The notes under the pieces are model-generated. The model made no database searches. It saw only the letters and a program-made list of their open reading frames with translations, and was not told the origin of the DNA. Source: Sanghuangporus weigelae (lineage: Eukaryota; Basidiomycota; Agaricomycetes; Hymenochaetales; Hymenochaetaceae). From it: a stretch of DNA of 64,000 bases. Numbering within the stretch: the stretch's first letter is position 1; every line of letters starts with the position of its first letter. A program made the position numbers and the translations under genes. The DNA lies in contig CP137324.1 of NCBI GenBank assembly GCA_033182465.1, positions 868,001-932,000 on the forward strand, in the 5' to 3' direction. This document shows positions 23,330 through 35,332 of this stretch, in pieces.

Positions 23330-24560
23330 CCACGCCAACAACCGAAATTCGATCTGTGAACTGTCTCACAGTTCAGAGGGTAGTATGCTTGCCGCGGTGC
23401 TTCAGCGTACGTCTATCTGGAACGTACTCTGTCTGAGGCCTGAATGGTTCGAGTCAATTTCCCTTTGCGGGTTTGCAGTCCCACTCAAGCTGCTAGCCAC
23501 ATAACCTTATTTGCTGCACTGCCACCATCTGCCACTTTCCGGGTTATAAAAGGCCGCCCCCTCTTGCTCTTCGCCTCTATGCATCTCTTCCACCTTCCAC
23601 CATAATCTCTTATCCTCTTTGGTGGATTCCTCCTTTCATCGTCAACCCTCTCACCAAGACTCTCGGGTCCTCGCCATGATGTGCTCACGATACCCGTCGT
23701 GCATTCACCCATGTACTCCTCTATCGGTACCTTCGATCGTGACTGCCATCTACTGTCGGCAGTGGCAACACTTATCTCACAGGTTAGTCTGTCACATTCT
23801 TCCTTATCGCGTACCTCGTGATCTGCCCTCGTTCGAATACTGATAATGCTACTCCATCCGCCCCTGATGCTCGCTATTAGTCGCCCATCCGACAAATAGT
23901 CCAACAAGAGACACTTGATGTAAACATCGACAGACGCTATACCACGTGAAAAGCACTGGAAAGAGTGTGGCCGGTTATGCCGCCGTACCACCACCCTCCG
24001 ACTGCGGATGAGATGTGCTTTGCACACAAATGTAAGCCGCAAGTCGTGGTCGGTGTATCGGGACAGTGCACGGCTCGCCCTCCTCGTTGGGTAGATCGGC
24101 ATGTCTGTACCGCTTAGTCCAAAGGGACTGAGTAGCCGACGGGCTCATGGGTCAGACTATCAATGCCATCGATCCTTGACGAGCGAGGGCGGAAAGGCTG
24201 CCGAGCGTTCCAGGATGCCAACTGTGTTCGCTCGGTGGCCAGGCCTGCGGGCCACCGGAGGGAACACAACTCCTGCCACCCTGGTCGGACCGACGTCTGC
24301 TATAGCCATGAGGGTTACCGACGGGTACCGGCTGCAGACGATCATCCGGACAATGTGTGGTGGGGTTCGGAAAGGCTGTCAGCACCGGTATTGGCAGCCG
24401 AAATGTGCTTGACGCCAGAGCGTCGACGGCTATCCAGAATGAACGGAGGCTGGTCACGAACTGAAGTAATGTCTCATCTTGAATCCCGCGCCGTGTGCCA
24501 CCTAATCGTCGCACGTCTGCGTCACCTTTGTGGCAATCATGATCGCAGGGCGGGTCGATT
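23330..24560 (+). repeat. Dispersed repeat R, copy 3 (inverted partner of copy 2)
   Basis: Reverse complement of copy 2 over its whole length; the core 23485-24412 appears identical and the flanks are diverged. On this strand GGGTTATAAAAGGCC at about 23541 is followed 25-35 bp later by a CT-rich stretch, which is the layout of a TATA promoter with its start region. The longest frames differ between copies 1 and 3, which argues against a conserved protein. Confidence 0.75.
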
Positions 24561-25024
24561 CTGCATGGACAAAAGTAGTGCAACGCGACATAGTATTCTC
24601 ACCTGTGCGAAGTAACGACCGTCTTGGCAGTCAATACTTTTTTTGACGATTGATCGCTGGCACCTGATATCAACCCGCAACTGTATCGGGCTCGTTGACA
24701 TATACATGCGATAAATCACGCTCTCCTTGGATACGATGCGTCGGTAATAAGTGGCTGAGCTTGTGTTCTCATGCAGATGTATCGTGCGATTAGTGCCTTC
24801 GAAGAGTATTGGGTGCAGGGCCATGGTCGAACAAATCGGATTAATATTGTCGTCAGCATTGTACAATTTAAGCTCAACGCAAATGTTTATCATTTAACGC
24901 ATCGCGATTTCTACTATCAGATTCGTTTCGTGAAGAATAGGCAGTAAAGTGGCCATCATGTAGTCCAAAAAGACTTCTGTCTAGACGACGATACAAAACA
25001 TATGGTAACGGGTAATGACACGAG
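24561..25024. other. Intergenic, no gene seen
   Basis: Sequence between repeat R copy 3 and the duplicated 3' flank of the PEX26-like gene. No coding or RNA gene is recognised. Confidence 0.4.
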
Positions 25025-25372
25025 TAAGTTCTGCCTGGCATTCTGATAAGACCAGATGTGTAGAAAAAGACATGCACCCGAGAATATAACAAGAGTAAAG
25101 TTAATCAAATTACGGTCGTGAAAGACCACACATATCTTCGGCGTCCTAGACCAGTCCACTTCCAGCCATGCGCACCGCATCACTCACAGCTCGGGCTGAA
25201 GTTAAGTTCTGCCTGGCATTCTGATAAGACCAGATGTGTAGAAAAAGACATGCACCCGAGAATATAACAAGAGTAAAGTTAATCAAATTACGGTCGTGAA
25301 AGACCACACATATCTTCGGCGTCCTAGACCAGTCCACTTCCAGCCATGCGCACCGCATCACTCACAGCTCGG
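25025..25372. repeat. Recent tandem duplication of the 3' end of the PEX26-like gene
   Basis: Two 170-bp copies (25025-25194 and 25203-25372) look identical and repeat with a period of 178 bp. Each contains the final codons of the minus-strand gene, its stop codon and about 130 bp of 3' flank. The junction GGGCTGAAGTT (25193-25203) is the reverse complement of AACTTCAGCCC just beyond the second copy, so the filler looks copied from the opposite strand. Confidence 0.93.
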
Positions 25373-26934
25373 ACAACTTCAGCCCAAATCGTACCTACAA
25401 TCCCTCTGTCTGATTGCCCGGCTAACCGCCGTCGTACGGCATCTACACTTGTCGATAGACCACTCGGATGTTGTCTCCGTCGCTTTCGCAGACGAGTGAG
25501 AAACGAAAAGATTGGTATAAGGATACAAAGTAGCGCGAATATTAGCCGCGAAGGACCTAATTGCGCGAGATAAGCACGAAACGTAGACGTCAAGAGCGTA
25601 AGAGTTGAAGATTGATTGTAGTTGCGAGTGCTTAAAGTCCCAGGTGCATGATCAGAATCTGCGCCTGTTATTCTCGAGCTATGCTGTCGCGAGTGTGACG
25701 TCCCAGTAAGAAAAGTCGAAGACGGAGACGCAGCACGCTTTCCAGACACCGTCGCTGTCCCAGCATGCCCATTCGCGCGTTTAGAATGTACAGCAAGGGA
25801 AGAGGTGGAGGTAGTAGAGGATGTCGGAGTTAGTGGCGATAGACCGTTCATTCCGTTTTTAGCTCGCGGGGTATGCGGGACGACGGTACGCGTTGAGTGT
25901 GTGTCATCCGTGTCTGAGGACGAGCTGGAGCCGACTGAAGGAGATGGTGATGGTGTTCTTGAGCTCAAGGTCGAGTTCGATTCAGAGGAGTCTGATGGAA
26001 TAGGTGGGGGACTTGGTATCGTACGAGCCGCCTCGATTTCGTGTGCTTGTAAGGCGCGTAATGTTGTTTTGAAATGCTAAAGTAAAGTACTAGAAGTCAG
26101 CGTCGGCTATTGAAACGTGGTCTGTTATGAAATACGTACTTGCCGAGTACTCTCAGGCAACTCGCTTTCGTACTCCAAGAACTCCTGGGCATACTCCCAC
26201 TCATGTAGTCGGGGCAGAACATGCAAGCAATATAACTCGAGGATTCGTTCATATCCCTCTGCATCGCTCCGTCTGCTTTCAACTGAATGTCTCTGAGTAA
26301 GCCAATCTTCAATCATACTCCTCCCAACATCCGGGCACTCAAGTTTAACGCTCGACAAAACAAGCGGAACCAAAATCTGAGCAGGAAGAAAAGCGGCTTT
26401 CGGACTTTGTTGCTGCGGCGTGAAAAGTCGGACAGAGCGAGTGTGGAGCGCCGTTATGAGACCTGGAGCCGAAAGCATGAGGTTCGCACGTAATGCTGGT
26501 GGGAGTACATAATCAGCTCCGACCCCAATGCGTTTAGTCGATGAGGATGAGGAGGAAGAAGAAGACGGTGGTGAGGCATATGCAGATGTCTCAAGCGTGA
26601 TTCGGAGGATCTCCCATTTGCGTCGATGCGTGTCCAGCGCGTCTGGAGTTGAGTGAGGAATCGGTGGTGGAGGTGTGAGAAGCTCAAAAGCAGATTCAAG
26701 CAGCGCATGTGTAAGAGCGAAATCTCGTTGCAGCAAAGCGTGTGCCGCTCGAGGATACAAAGACCGCAGAGTCGAAATCGTAGAAGATGTGCTTGGACCT
26801 GGATCAGAATTCGACGAGCCGTTCACCGTTGCTGCGACATCCCTCGGGACCGCCATTAGTGGTACTGATCCAGACGAATGACTACCTCTTCTCGTTGTTG
26901 ATTCCGTCGTTGTCGTCGTCGTCGTAGTAGACAT
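25324..26934 (-). CDS. Tail-anchored peroxin, PEX26/PEX15-like (tentative)
   Basis: Two exons, 26934-26140 and 26076-25324, with a 63-nt intron; the junction restores ESTRQ-HFKTTLRAL. The N-terminal half is helical (LYPRAAHALLQRDFALTHALLESAFELL, then ECPDVGRSMIEDWLTQR and YERILELYCLHVLPRLHEWEYA) and looks like a TPR-type or all-alpha scaffold. A long Ser/Thr/Pro-rich linker follows. Near the C-terminus is one hydrophobic segment (LIFALLCILIPIFSFL) followed at once by basic residues RLRKRRR, then about 45 residues. One C-terminal membrane segment with a basic flank is the layout of the peroxisomal tail anchor that recruits the PEX1-PEX6 ATPase. Assignment rests on architecture, so other tail-anchored proteins remain possible. 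The last codons are duplicated downstream, but the frame ends in the proximal copy. Confidence 0.55.
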
Positions 26935-28964
26935 AGCGGCAAAAACTCACAGGACAAGGCAAGCAAGGTCTCCCGAGTGAATCGAAAATCAATCATGTGC
27001 ATATCTTGACGTCACGTAATACACTACGTTACATAACCATCAGATGGTTCCTTTTAACCATTCCCATCAAGGACATTACCTCGTTCCTGGCTGTCTGGAC
27101 TGGATTTACTTTTCTTCTTCCTGAATGGAAGAAACAAAAGTTAGCAATACCTGACGTTGTACTTTGGCGAGGCAATCACGAGAAACACGGCTGAACTACG
27201 AGACATCGTATAAGTTAGGAAGCTGCAGAATGTTCAGGTGGATGGAGGAATTCTTCTGAGGTCAACTTTGGTGCCACCCGGCTGCAAATTCCACCTCCTG
27301 TCCACAGGGGTATGAAAAGCAAGAAAAGGACCTCCGCAAGTAGCCGATGCGTGGCAATATACTTATGGTTGTACGTGATGTGAATATTTTGAGAGACCGC
27401 GACAGTACTTTTTTAGAATCCTTCTGGCTGCACTGGAAGACACGGGAGAAACTCGCTGATGAAAAAGGACCTTGACGACTTTCCATCTTGCTCCAGAATT
27501 ACAGAGTCTATACTTGTCAGTCTTTCTAGACTAGAAGTCATGTATTTAATTATATTCTTGCGCATGGGGTGCACACAACGAAGATCTACTGACGAGGAAA
27601 TGAAGCCATGCATATGCTGCTGCAAGATCCTCTGCTAGTCTACTACTAGCAACTTGTAAGTACCCGAAGGAAGATTTCAAAGGACCGAGTCCCGACTATG
27701 TGCGCCGACTGGTACGGAATTTATTAGAATAAATGGTGCCATTCGGAGAGAGATGCCGGAACTACAGATCTATAAATGTGGCGTATGAGATCCAGAGACA
27801 AATGGGCATGAAAGCCTCATTTGAGGCTATGGAAAGTCCGTGAAGAGACACGTAACATGTGGGCGCATAGGATGCATCACACTGTGGAGGCTACCGCCTA
27901 CCCAGCTGTGTCTTGTCATGCGAGTCGCTTCCATAAGGACTACCGGAACATGGACCTCGGGATTTCGGACTCTCGTCAACCCACCCTGCGGCCGTTCAAT
28001 TCCGATGAAGAGTCGCGAGCGAGAAAAGCAGATAGCCAAGAAAATTTAAGCATACTGGATGACTTGTTTGAAATGGAGGCGTTGATGTAAGACCGTAGGG
28101 TAGCTCGGTCATAAATGAGAACAGCTGTGAACAGACAGACTTAAGCACATTCAGGATTGAAACGGGTAAGAAGAGTGAGTTGATGACATAGTCGTCATCG
28201 ATGTTCAGGATTGCATTTCAACAGACCTCGCGCAACCACTTGGCACGGCATTAGACAGAGCGGCAGAAACCGCCCATAAAAGCTAACTGAATTGACCCAC
28301 GGCGAAGGTCACGATGGGATCAGGTTTGAGGGTGATGACGCGGTATATGTCGTTACACGAAGTCCACCGGAGCATTGGCGCTTATTGGACACAGAAATGA
28401 ACAGCGAAGGTCTGGAAAAGAGCATAGCAATCTATAACAGTCTGTTCCGCGACGAGGAGGCACGAGAAGCATAGCACATGATCGCTTGGTAGCAACCCCA
28501 GAGGCCTAGGGTAATGACACTAGTTGACAGATATTTTCTGCCATCGGATCGCAGGGTCATCGCTTGTGAAACGTATAGGTCTAGCTCATCCCCAAGAGGA
28601 CTCAGGAGGGGAGAATTCTAGGAGAGAACAGACGTAAGCGGAAAGGTGGTGAATCGAAGCGGCTCATAATACTTAGTGGCTTCCCGAGACACAAGCGAGG
28701 AACGCGCCATAACGCGCAAGAATTGAAGACAGCCGTCAGACGAGATGGATTTTTGTGAAGATGCAATGCAATTGTATATGTTTTCAGACGACAGAAGAGC
28801 GAGCGATACCAGAAATTTCTATTCTCAGTAAAAGGTACGACTCGTGAGTGAGGATCGGCGTTCGAATTTTGTATGTATGACTCCCGCTCGTGACTTGTGA
28901 GTATATATTAAGCTACCTCCTTGTCCCGAACCAATGCAAGCCCTCATCTTGGCAAGTACCTCCA
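26935..28964. other. 2-kb intergenic region, nothing assigned
   Basis: No frame longer than about 90 codons and no recognisable domain. A frame at 27821-28090 and another at 28292-28474 are too short and lack context. No tRNA signature is seen. The last 100 bp should hold the F-box gene promoter (a GTATATATTAAG stretch lies about 55 bp before its ATG). Confidence 0.45.
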
Positions 28965-31283
28965 ATGGCCTCAGCCTCCCTCGTCGCTCAGTTCCCTCCA
29001 GAGTTATTCGATGCAATATGCTCTGCAATTTACTATGCCGGAAACCTGCCCGCTCAGCCATCTCTCGATCCTGTAGTCCTCGATGACAGTCTTATCCCGA
29101 CTGGTCTGCCATCTTCCTATCCACCTTCCCAGTGGTCGGAGGATATGACTCGCCGGACATTAGTCTCGCTTTGTCTTGTCAACCACGACTGGTCAGAGGC
29201 TGCTAAGCCATGGCTCTGGCGCAGAATTGAGGTGCGCCTTCCGCAAGGCTGGCTTGCTTTCGTCGGCGAAGTTACCGGTGGGGAGGAAGAAATCAACGAG
29301 GTGCAGATTGAAAGCACTATCCAGCAGGCAGCTAATGCAGCTCTCGCATCCGGGTCGCTCGGGCTCCCCGATGACGAAACTTCAAAAAAATTGCTTCATG
29401 AAACCATTGTTGCGTCCCTCTCCGGTCCAGACAGCTCGATTCCCCCCGAGCTCCTTTCCCCTCCAGCTTCTCGAGAACCATCTCCCCGACGTCTTAGAGC
29501 TAAGTCTAAAAGCCCGGCTCGCTGGAAGATCATGCAATCCATCAACAGCGCCTTGCAGACCGCCGTTCAGCAGGACGGGTCTAATCTTTACGGTAAGTAA
29601 ATTTTGGCTTCCTTAACACTCGCCATTTCATTTGCTTATGGTGTCATAAGTCCCAATCCCTCAGAATATAGATCCTGGACGCCACGTGCGTCGCATCGAT
29701 TTCAGCCACTTCCGGACCATCGGGATGCGCCGACTCACCGGTGAAGCCATCAAACATCGTTTCGTGACTTCGGAGCGTCTGGAAAATGTTCTAAAAGTAT
29801 GTCATGTCCTATCAATGGTTTGTTCCATTTCTGACCCTGGTTTTAGGAATGTCCGAACTTGACCGCTTTTGGTGCGACGGAATACATGGACGGTGCATTG
29901 AATCTCTCCGTGTTGAAGGAGCTTTTCCTTCGTGGCTCACCTTGCCGCGGCCGAGGTCGTTCTTCACGGACGAGAAGCCTGCTCGCTGACGGTGCAGACG
30001 ACCAAGAGGAGTTAGACGCCGAAAGGCGTAGGGAATGCAAAGATCTTGTGGCAGTAGACTTCACCGGCTGTGTATCGGCGATATTCTTCAATGCTATCCG
30101 GGATTTCGTCTCGTCTTACATCAACGTCGACGAAGCCAATTCAAGTGACGACGAGCATGGGCGAAGCCCTTACGCGCATCGCGGTGCAAAGGAGCCTATG
30201 CAATACCCCGGTTTACAGAGACTTGGCTTATTCGGTGTTAAGACAATTCAGCCTGATATCCTACACCCGTTCGTCCTTGCCTTCCCCTCACTCACGCACC
30301 TCGATTTGTCAAATACTCGCGTCGCACCGGACGTCCTCGAAGCGCTCGGGTCATCAACGACCGTCCGCCTCGAGGTGCTAGCTCTCGCGCGCTGCACGCG
30401 CCTTACCGGTGAATCAATCACCGACTTCTTGGTGAACAGCCCAGTTACACGGAACTTGCGACACCTCAATCTTTACGGCGACGTCACTTATCCTTCCCCG
30501 CTCACACATGACCAGCTAACTCAACTCATCACCCAAGCCCCATGTTTCACGTCCGGTGCACTTGAGTACCTTGATCTCTCAAGCGCCAAGCTAACTCCAG
30601 CGCATATGTCCGCTTTCCCTCCTCAGACACATCTCCGTTCTTTAGGTCTCTCCTACATCATCGACCTCCCTCTGCGTTCCATCGCCGACTTTATCCGCGC
30701 GCGCGCAAGCAACGTCGAAGTCCTCACACTTATCTGCACCTCGCCAGAGCTCATCATCCCTCCGTCCGGTCGCGTGTTCAATGCATCGATGGCGCTGCAC
30801 GGGACAATCATCCAGCCGCTCTGCATGCCTTTAGTCCACTTCTATCCAGAGCTCTCTTCGGAGGAGGACATGTTCACGACGCAGGACGCAGTAACGCGTT
30901 TGCGTGTGCTCGAGCTCTCTATGCCATTGCTGAATGGACTCGGCGCCGGCGCCGGCACCTGGCGCATCATCCGCAGTAAAGGCGGTCGAGCGTGGTACGT
31001 TGACGTCGCGAGTGGATGGACAGCCGAGCCTGCTCCAGGTTATAGGCCCGCAGATTCGGGCTCAAACTTGGATGGAGTAGCATCCAACGGGGCGAGGTTC
31101 CGCCGCGGATTGGCCCATAGTCATCCTCTGCGCGTCGCCCTGGAGCGGCTCGCCGACGCACGCGGGAACGTCAGTAGCGGGACAGGATGGCACTCCCACA
31201 AGATGGAGATCCTCGATGGGGACGGCATGCTCGGGCAGGAAGATGGACTTTACGGGGCTGTCGCTTTCGCATATCAGGGTTGA
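28965..31283 (+). CDS. F-box/leucine-rich-repeat-type protein
   Basis: Three exons: 28965-29592, 29651-29796 and 29847-31283, with introns of 58 and 50 nt. The start MASASLVAQFPPELFDAICS begins an F-box-like helix pair (FPPELFDAI ... TLVSLCLVNHDWSEAAKPWLWRRI), where LVNHxWxxxAxPxLWRxI is the usual fungal F-box ending. Exon 3 has leucine-rich units (LQRLGLFGVKTI, LTHLDLSNTRV, LEVLALARCTRLTGESI, LRHLNLYGDV, LEYLDLSSAKL, LRSLGLSYI). F-box/LRR proteins act as substrate receptors of SCF ubiquitin ligases; the target cannot be read from sequence. A Ser/Pro/Arg-rich stretch separates the two parts. The F-box is interrupted by an inserted linker between its first helix and the LVNHDW motif, so it may be degenerate. 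The frame is complete and G+C-rich at codon third positions, as expected for a real gene. Confidence 0.8.
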
Positions 31284-31868
31284 AGACTTCATGCTTATTT
31301 TTTCGTTTTATCATCGCTCATAGCTACACCCCTCCCCGCATCTACTCGCTCACAAATATTCCGTCGCAACTCAATTCACCTCAATTCACAATGCAATGAT
31401 CCATCAGCTTTTGCTAGCTAGACGTTCATCACAGTTTTTTCCATCCTTTACGTTATTCTTTTGCAATCGTCCTGCTTGCATTTGTCAGACGTCTCCCTTT
31501 CTCTGCAATCAACTTCCTTCTCATATCACGGTTTCCTGGAAAGAATGGTGCATTAAAGTATTCACGATATTTGTATGGGGCTTAACGTGCATCTGGATAA
31601 CAATTTCTCTGACTTTTTCTTGTGGAACAGTGATATAATGCATGATGTTTTTAATTGCTTTGAAGTAGTGACTACAAGCACTGGCAATGAAATAGCGAAC
31701 ACAAAGCAGCAGCTAGCTAGCTTGTCCTAATTACAAAATCAAGATGAAAGATGTCTGGTCTACTTTCACGAACAATCAAGCGAAATAAAAAGCAACGGAA
31801 TTTCCTTCCGTTCCGGACAGCCATCCAATCCAATCATATCCAAACATCTTCCATCCAATGAACTTACA
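31284..31868. other. Convergent 3' flanks, no gene seen
   Basis: Region between the stops of the F-box gene (plus) and VTC4 (minus). T-rich UTR-like sequence with no supported gene. Confidence 0.5.
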
Positions 31869-34800
31869 TTACATATCCCCAATACGCAACCCGACGTTCG
31901 TCAATAGTGCTGCAGCAAGCGCGACGCATAAAATCGTCGGTCCCCACTTATCGTAATACAGACCCTCAGCATGCCGCTTCCGGAGCTTGAACGAACGGTA
32001 TACAAAAATCCCGCAGGAATAAGCGATAGCGAGGAGGGCGGCGAAGGTGAAGAACCCTGCTGCGATGAGCCCGCGTGTGTCATCTGGTGGGATGAAGTTG
32101 AGAAGGCCGGTCGAGATGGTGCCGATGAGAACGCTGAATTGCAACCACGTCTGGTCAAAAATTAATTAACAAAGTGAAACATGTCAATGGACGTATTAGT
32201 GAAAGGATCAGAAGCGACTGTGAAGACAACAGGGCATACCAGGAACGTGCGCTCAGAAGCGAAGTACACCTTAGGTTCTATACGAACCGGAACAGCTATC
32301 CGCTGGCCAGGAGCCGATTTCCAGAAACGTACGAGTTCACGATCGTCTCCTCGTAATCTCCTCCCAGCCGGCGCCATGACCGCTTCACTGTCAGGATCGT
32401 CAATAGCGCTCTCGTCTTGCTCCGAAGAGGCGGCTTTAGCCAGCCTATTTCTGAACGTCTGGTCGAAGGCCTGCGAGGGAGCAAGCGGGTCGATTGACAG
32501 TCCCCTTTGCGACTTATGAAGGGCTGAGCCAGCGGTTGCGGTCGTAGGTTGGGATGCACGTCTCCGACCGCTCATTAGCGGCGCACGTTCATCATCTGCA
32601 ACGTAATCGTCACCTTCGTCGTTCTCCTCCCTCCGCCTAGTAGGTCGTTGCGGAATTTCTGCGCGTTCCTTCTCAAGCATGCGGTTCCGTTCGGCAATAG
32701 CTGCAGCGACCGCCTCCCCGCTCAAACCAGTTGCCTTGTCTTCGTCCCGTGCAGGTTGCAGAGCATACTCATCATCCTCTCCCTCGGAGACAGGTTCGGT
32801 GTATGGTCGAGGGGCCTCGTAATCAGGGGTTGCCGCCCCAGGCGTTTCCGCTACTGATGCTGTAGCACTGTGACTGGGACGCTCAATGTGCATTTTACCT
32901 GTGTCCGGTTTGAGAATGTCGATGTCCACTATTGATACCAGTCAGAGTGTTGTAGCGTTCCTGATCGTGGTAAAGTCTTACTCTGAGGAAGCCAGAATGG
33001 TACAAGATCAACACGATGGGGAAGAAGTGTCGCACAACCGTGAATGAATTTGCTAGCGAAATGTTAACATCCATCGCCCCCATGCAGCCACGGTATACCT
33101 ACCTGAACTTCGGCACAGCTTCCACAAGATGTGATTGAACCAGTTCCGTCACCCATTCTGGCGGTTCCTGTCCGTACTGCGTCTGCAACTTAACTTCCAG
33201 GACACCATATCTGCATGAAAATGGAAAAAGCAATTCAGGCTCTGATTCAAAAGAATCGCTGCAGCTCACTTGAACAGTTCTTTATCCTCAGGCGGAAGTT
33301 GTGGAAACGGGTGGTCAGTGCCAATATCCATTCTTCGCCAGTTATTACCAGAGCGAGCACGACCGTCCCAGTTATCCTCGCGAATCATTGACAACTCTGT
33401 GTCGAGTGAAATACGGACGCGGGCGTCACCAGGTAGCTGAAATGCGGTACGGTTGTAAAATGTGCGCATGACTAACGCAATCGAGATGAGTTCTTGCAAG
33501 TTCACAGTTAGCGAAGGACGAATGTTTACCTGGTTTAAGTTTCCTGGTAATAATTGAATACTGAACCTCTGTCGCCAGTTGGACCATCGACTCGATTTCT
33601 TGCTGAGACTTTTTGCCTTTCTTCGTAAGCTCCCGGAATTCCTCGTCTATGGTGTATTCTCCTCGTAAGAACGCATTGACGTTCTCTTCCTTGATTGGAA
33701 ACCGCGCCTTCACAGATTTCTCGCCGGTCCAGTCTTCACGATGTGTCTTACGCTCAACAAAAATCTGATTTTAAAGCAACATAAGTGGGAAACAACAATC
33801 CTGCGGGCAAAAATAACAATCTACCTGTTTCTGTTCCATATCCCCATACCAACGTAAACGAATGGCTTCCGCGCCTTCAGTCTTCTCAAGACGGCCGAGA
33901 TATAGCTCCAAGTCCTCGTTGTCAAGATAAATAGATGTGATTGCTGGAACGGACAGTAAGAGATGGTTATCATCGGGCCGTCAAGTGACAGGATTGACTA
34001 ACCAGCATCTTTCTGTTCAAAGTCTTTCTTAGGATTGAAGACTTCAATGGAGTTGAATAATCAGACAATACTCGACGCAGAAATTAGAATGTATCCTACC
34101 AAGTACTGGTAGATGTCGGAGAATAGCCAACTTCAGATGAACAAGGTTGTCTGGATGAACCTGTCACGGACCGTAAGTATAAGCATGAATAGTGAAGAAC
34201 ATGTTATTACCCAGTATTTCGTGGTTTGCCTCACGAAGGCGCTCTGATTACCACCGGCTGTGGGATCGCCTTGGGTCGGGTGCCCACGAGTACGCACCAA
34301 ATCATATAGCTTGGAGAGCTTGACGATAAGGCCATCCCAGTTGTACTTGTAAAAGGGACGTTTATCGAGGTACGAATGAATGAAGGTCTCTTTCACAGGT
34401 CGAGCCGTTTGTTTCTTCGGGGCAAAGAATGAGAAATACGTAGACTATACCAAAGATTACACGTACGTCATGTTTCTATGTAGGAAGGGGGTAGGTAAGT
34501 TCCGGTACGAGACCTCAAGTCGATGTCCATACCTTTAGGATCTTCATGAAACCCGTCAGGTTCAGTTTGGAATACAAAGTGAGATCGTGGACATCTGCAA
34601 CGAGAGTTGCGACCTCCTCTTCCAGCCATCGGAATTGTTCTTCAAAAGTATCAGAGCTCTTCCCGCTCTCTCGATCATCATCATCCCCAGAATCCTCGTC
34701 AGAGCCGTCATCAGAACCGACTTCGTCAGCATCGACACGGCGGCGCTGGCCTTCAATGTCGTTCATCGTGCCATAGCCGTTCCTTGTTCCCGTCTCTGGA

Positions 34801-35332
34801 TGTATCTGAGTTCCGTTGAGGGCGTTGAACGATGCGTGATAAGCCTCTTCCTCCTTGACGAGTCTGTGTACTCTTTCCTCGGCTGAGGAGATCCTCCTAG
34901 CGAGTTCTGTGGTCTTGTGCTTCTGGAAGTCATGAATCTTGTCTAGCTCGACCTCGAGCATTCTAATGAATTCGCTCTCGTCCTCATCGTTCCAAACATG
35001 AGAAGTCGTACGGGACTGGAAATAAAGTCAGTCACACTCAAAAATATTTTAAGGTAAGAAATAAGCAAAGGTCCGAAAGGGGATAGGCGCGCTGAGCTTA
35101 AAATACATAATGCATCGCCCCTCGGAAAGGCTGAGAGAGAAAAGGGAAGGGGCGAGTGAGAATGATGGGCAGATGCTGACCTTAAGTTCTCGTTTGAGCT
35201 TGTTGTAGTCAAGGTAGTATTCTCTCCATTCGTTATAAAGATCTGCCTGTGTACAGTATACCCTGTGCATCAGTCTTCCGTTCGTTCGAGAAGACGAGAA
35301 GGACGAACGTTTATTTTCCTGCCAAATTTCAT
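31869..35332 (-). CDS. VTC4: Vacuolar transporter chaperone 4, polyphosphate polymerase (SPX-VTC-TM)
   Basis: A many-exon minus-strand gene. The start is the Met of MKFGRKIN, joined across an intron to [21 protein letters not shown], the canonical SPX N-terminus. The SPX domain ends in [20 protein letters not shown]. The VTC catalytic domain follows: [23 protein letters not shown] (substrate-binding Arg pair), [40 protein letters not shown] and [10 protein letters not shown]. These residues are kept in Vtc4 and lost in the accessory Vtc2/3 type. A long acidic and Ser-rich linker leads to three C-terminal membrane segments (about 32150-31869). The enzyme makes polyphosphate from ATP at the vacuole and moves it across the membrane; SPX binds inositol pyrophosphates to sense phosphate status. 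The KHD triplet is a 9-nt microexon (34475-34467) between introns of 57 and 52 nt. No disabling change is seen. Confidence 0.93.

Noticed and set aside
23440-23460. GGTTCGAGTC as a Pol III B box, suggesting a SINE origin for repeat R
   Set aside because: No A box at the expected spacing and no poly-A or simple tail; the TATA box argues for a Pol II promoter.
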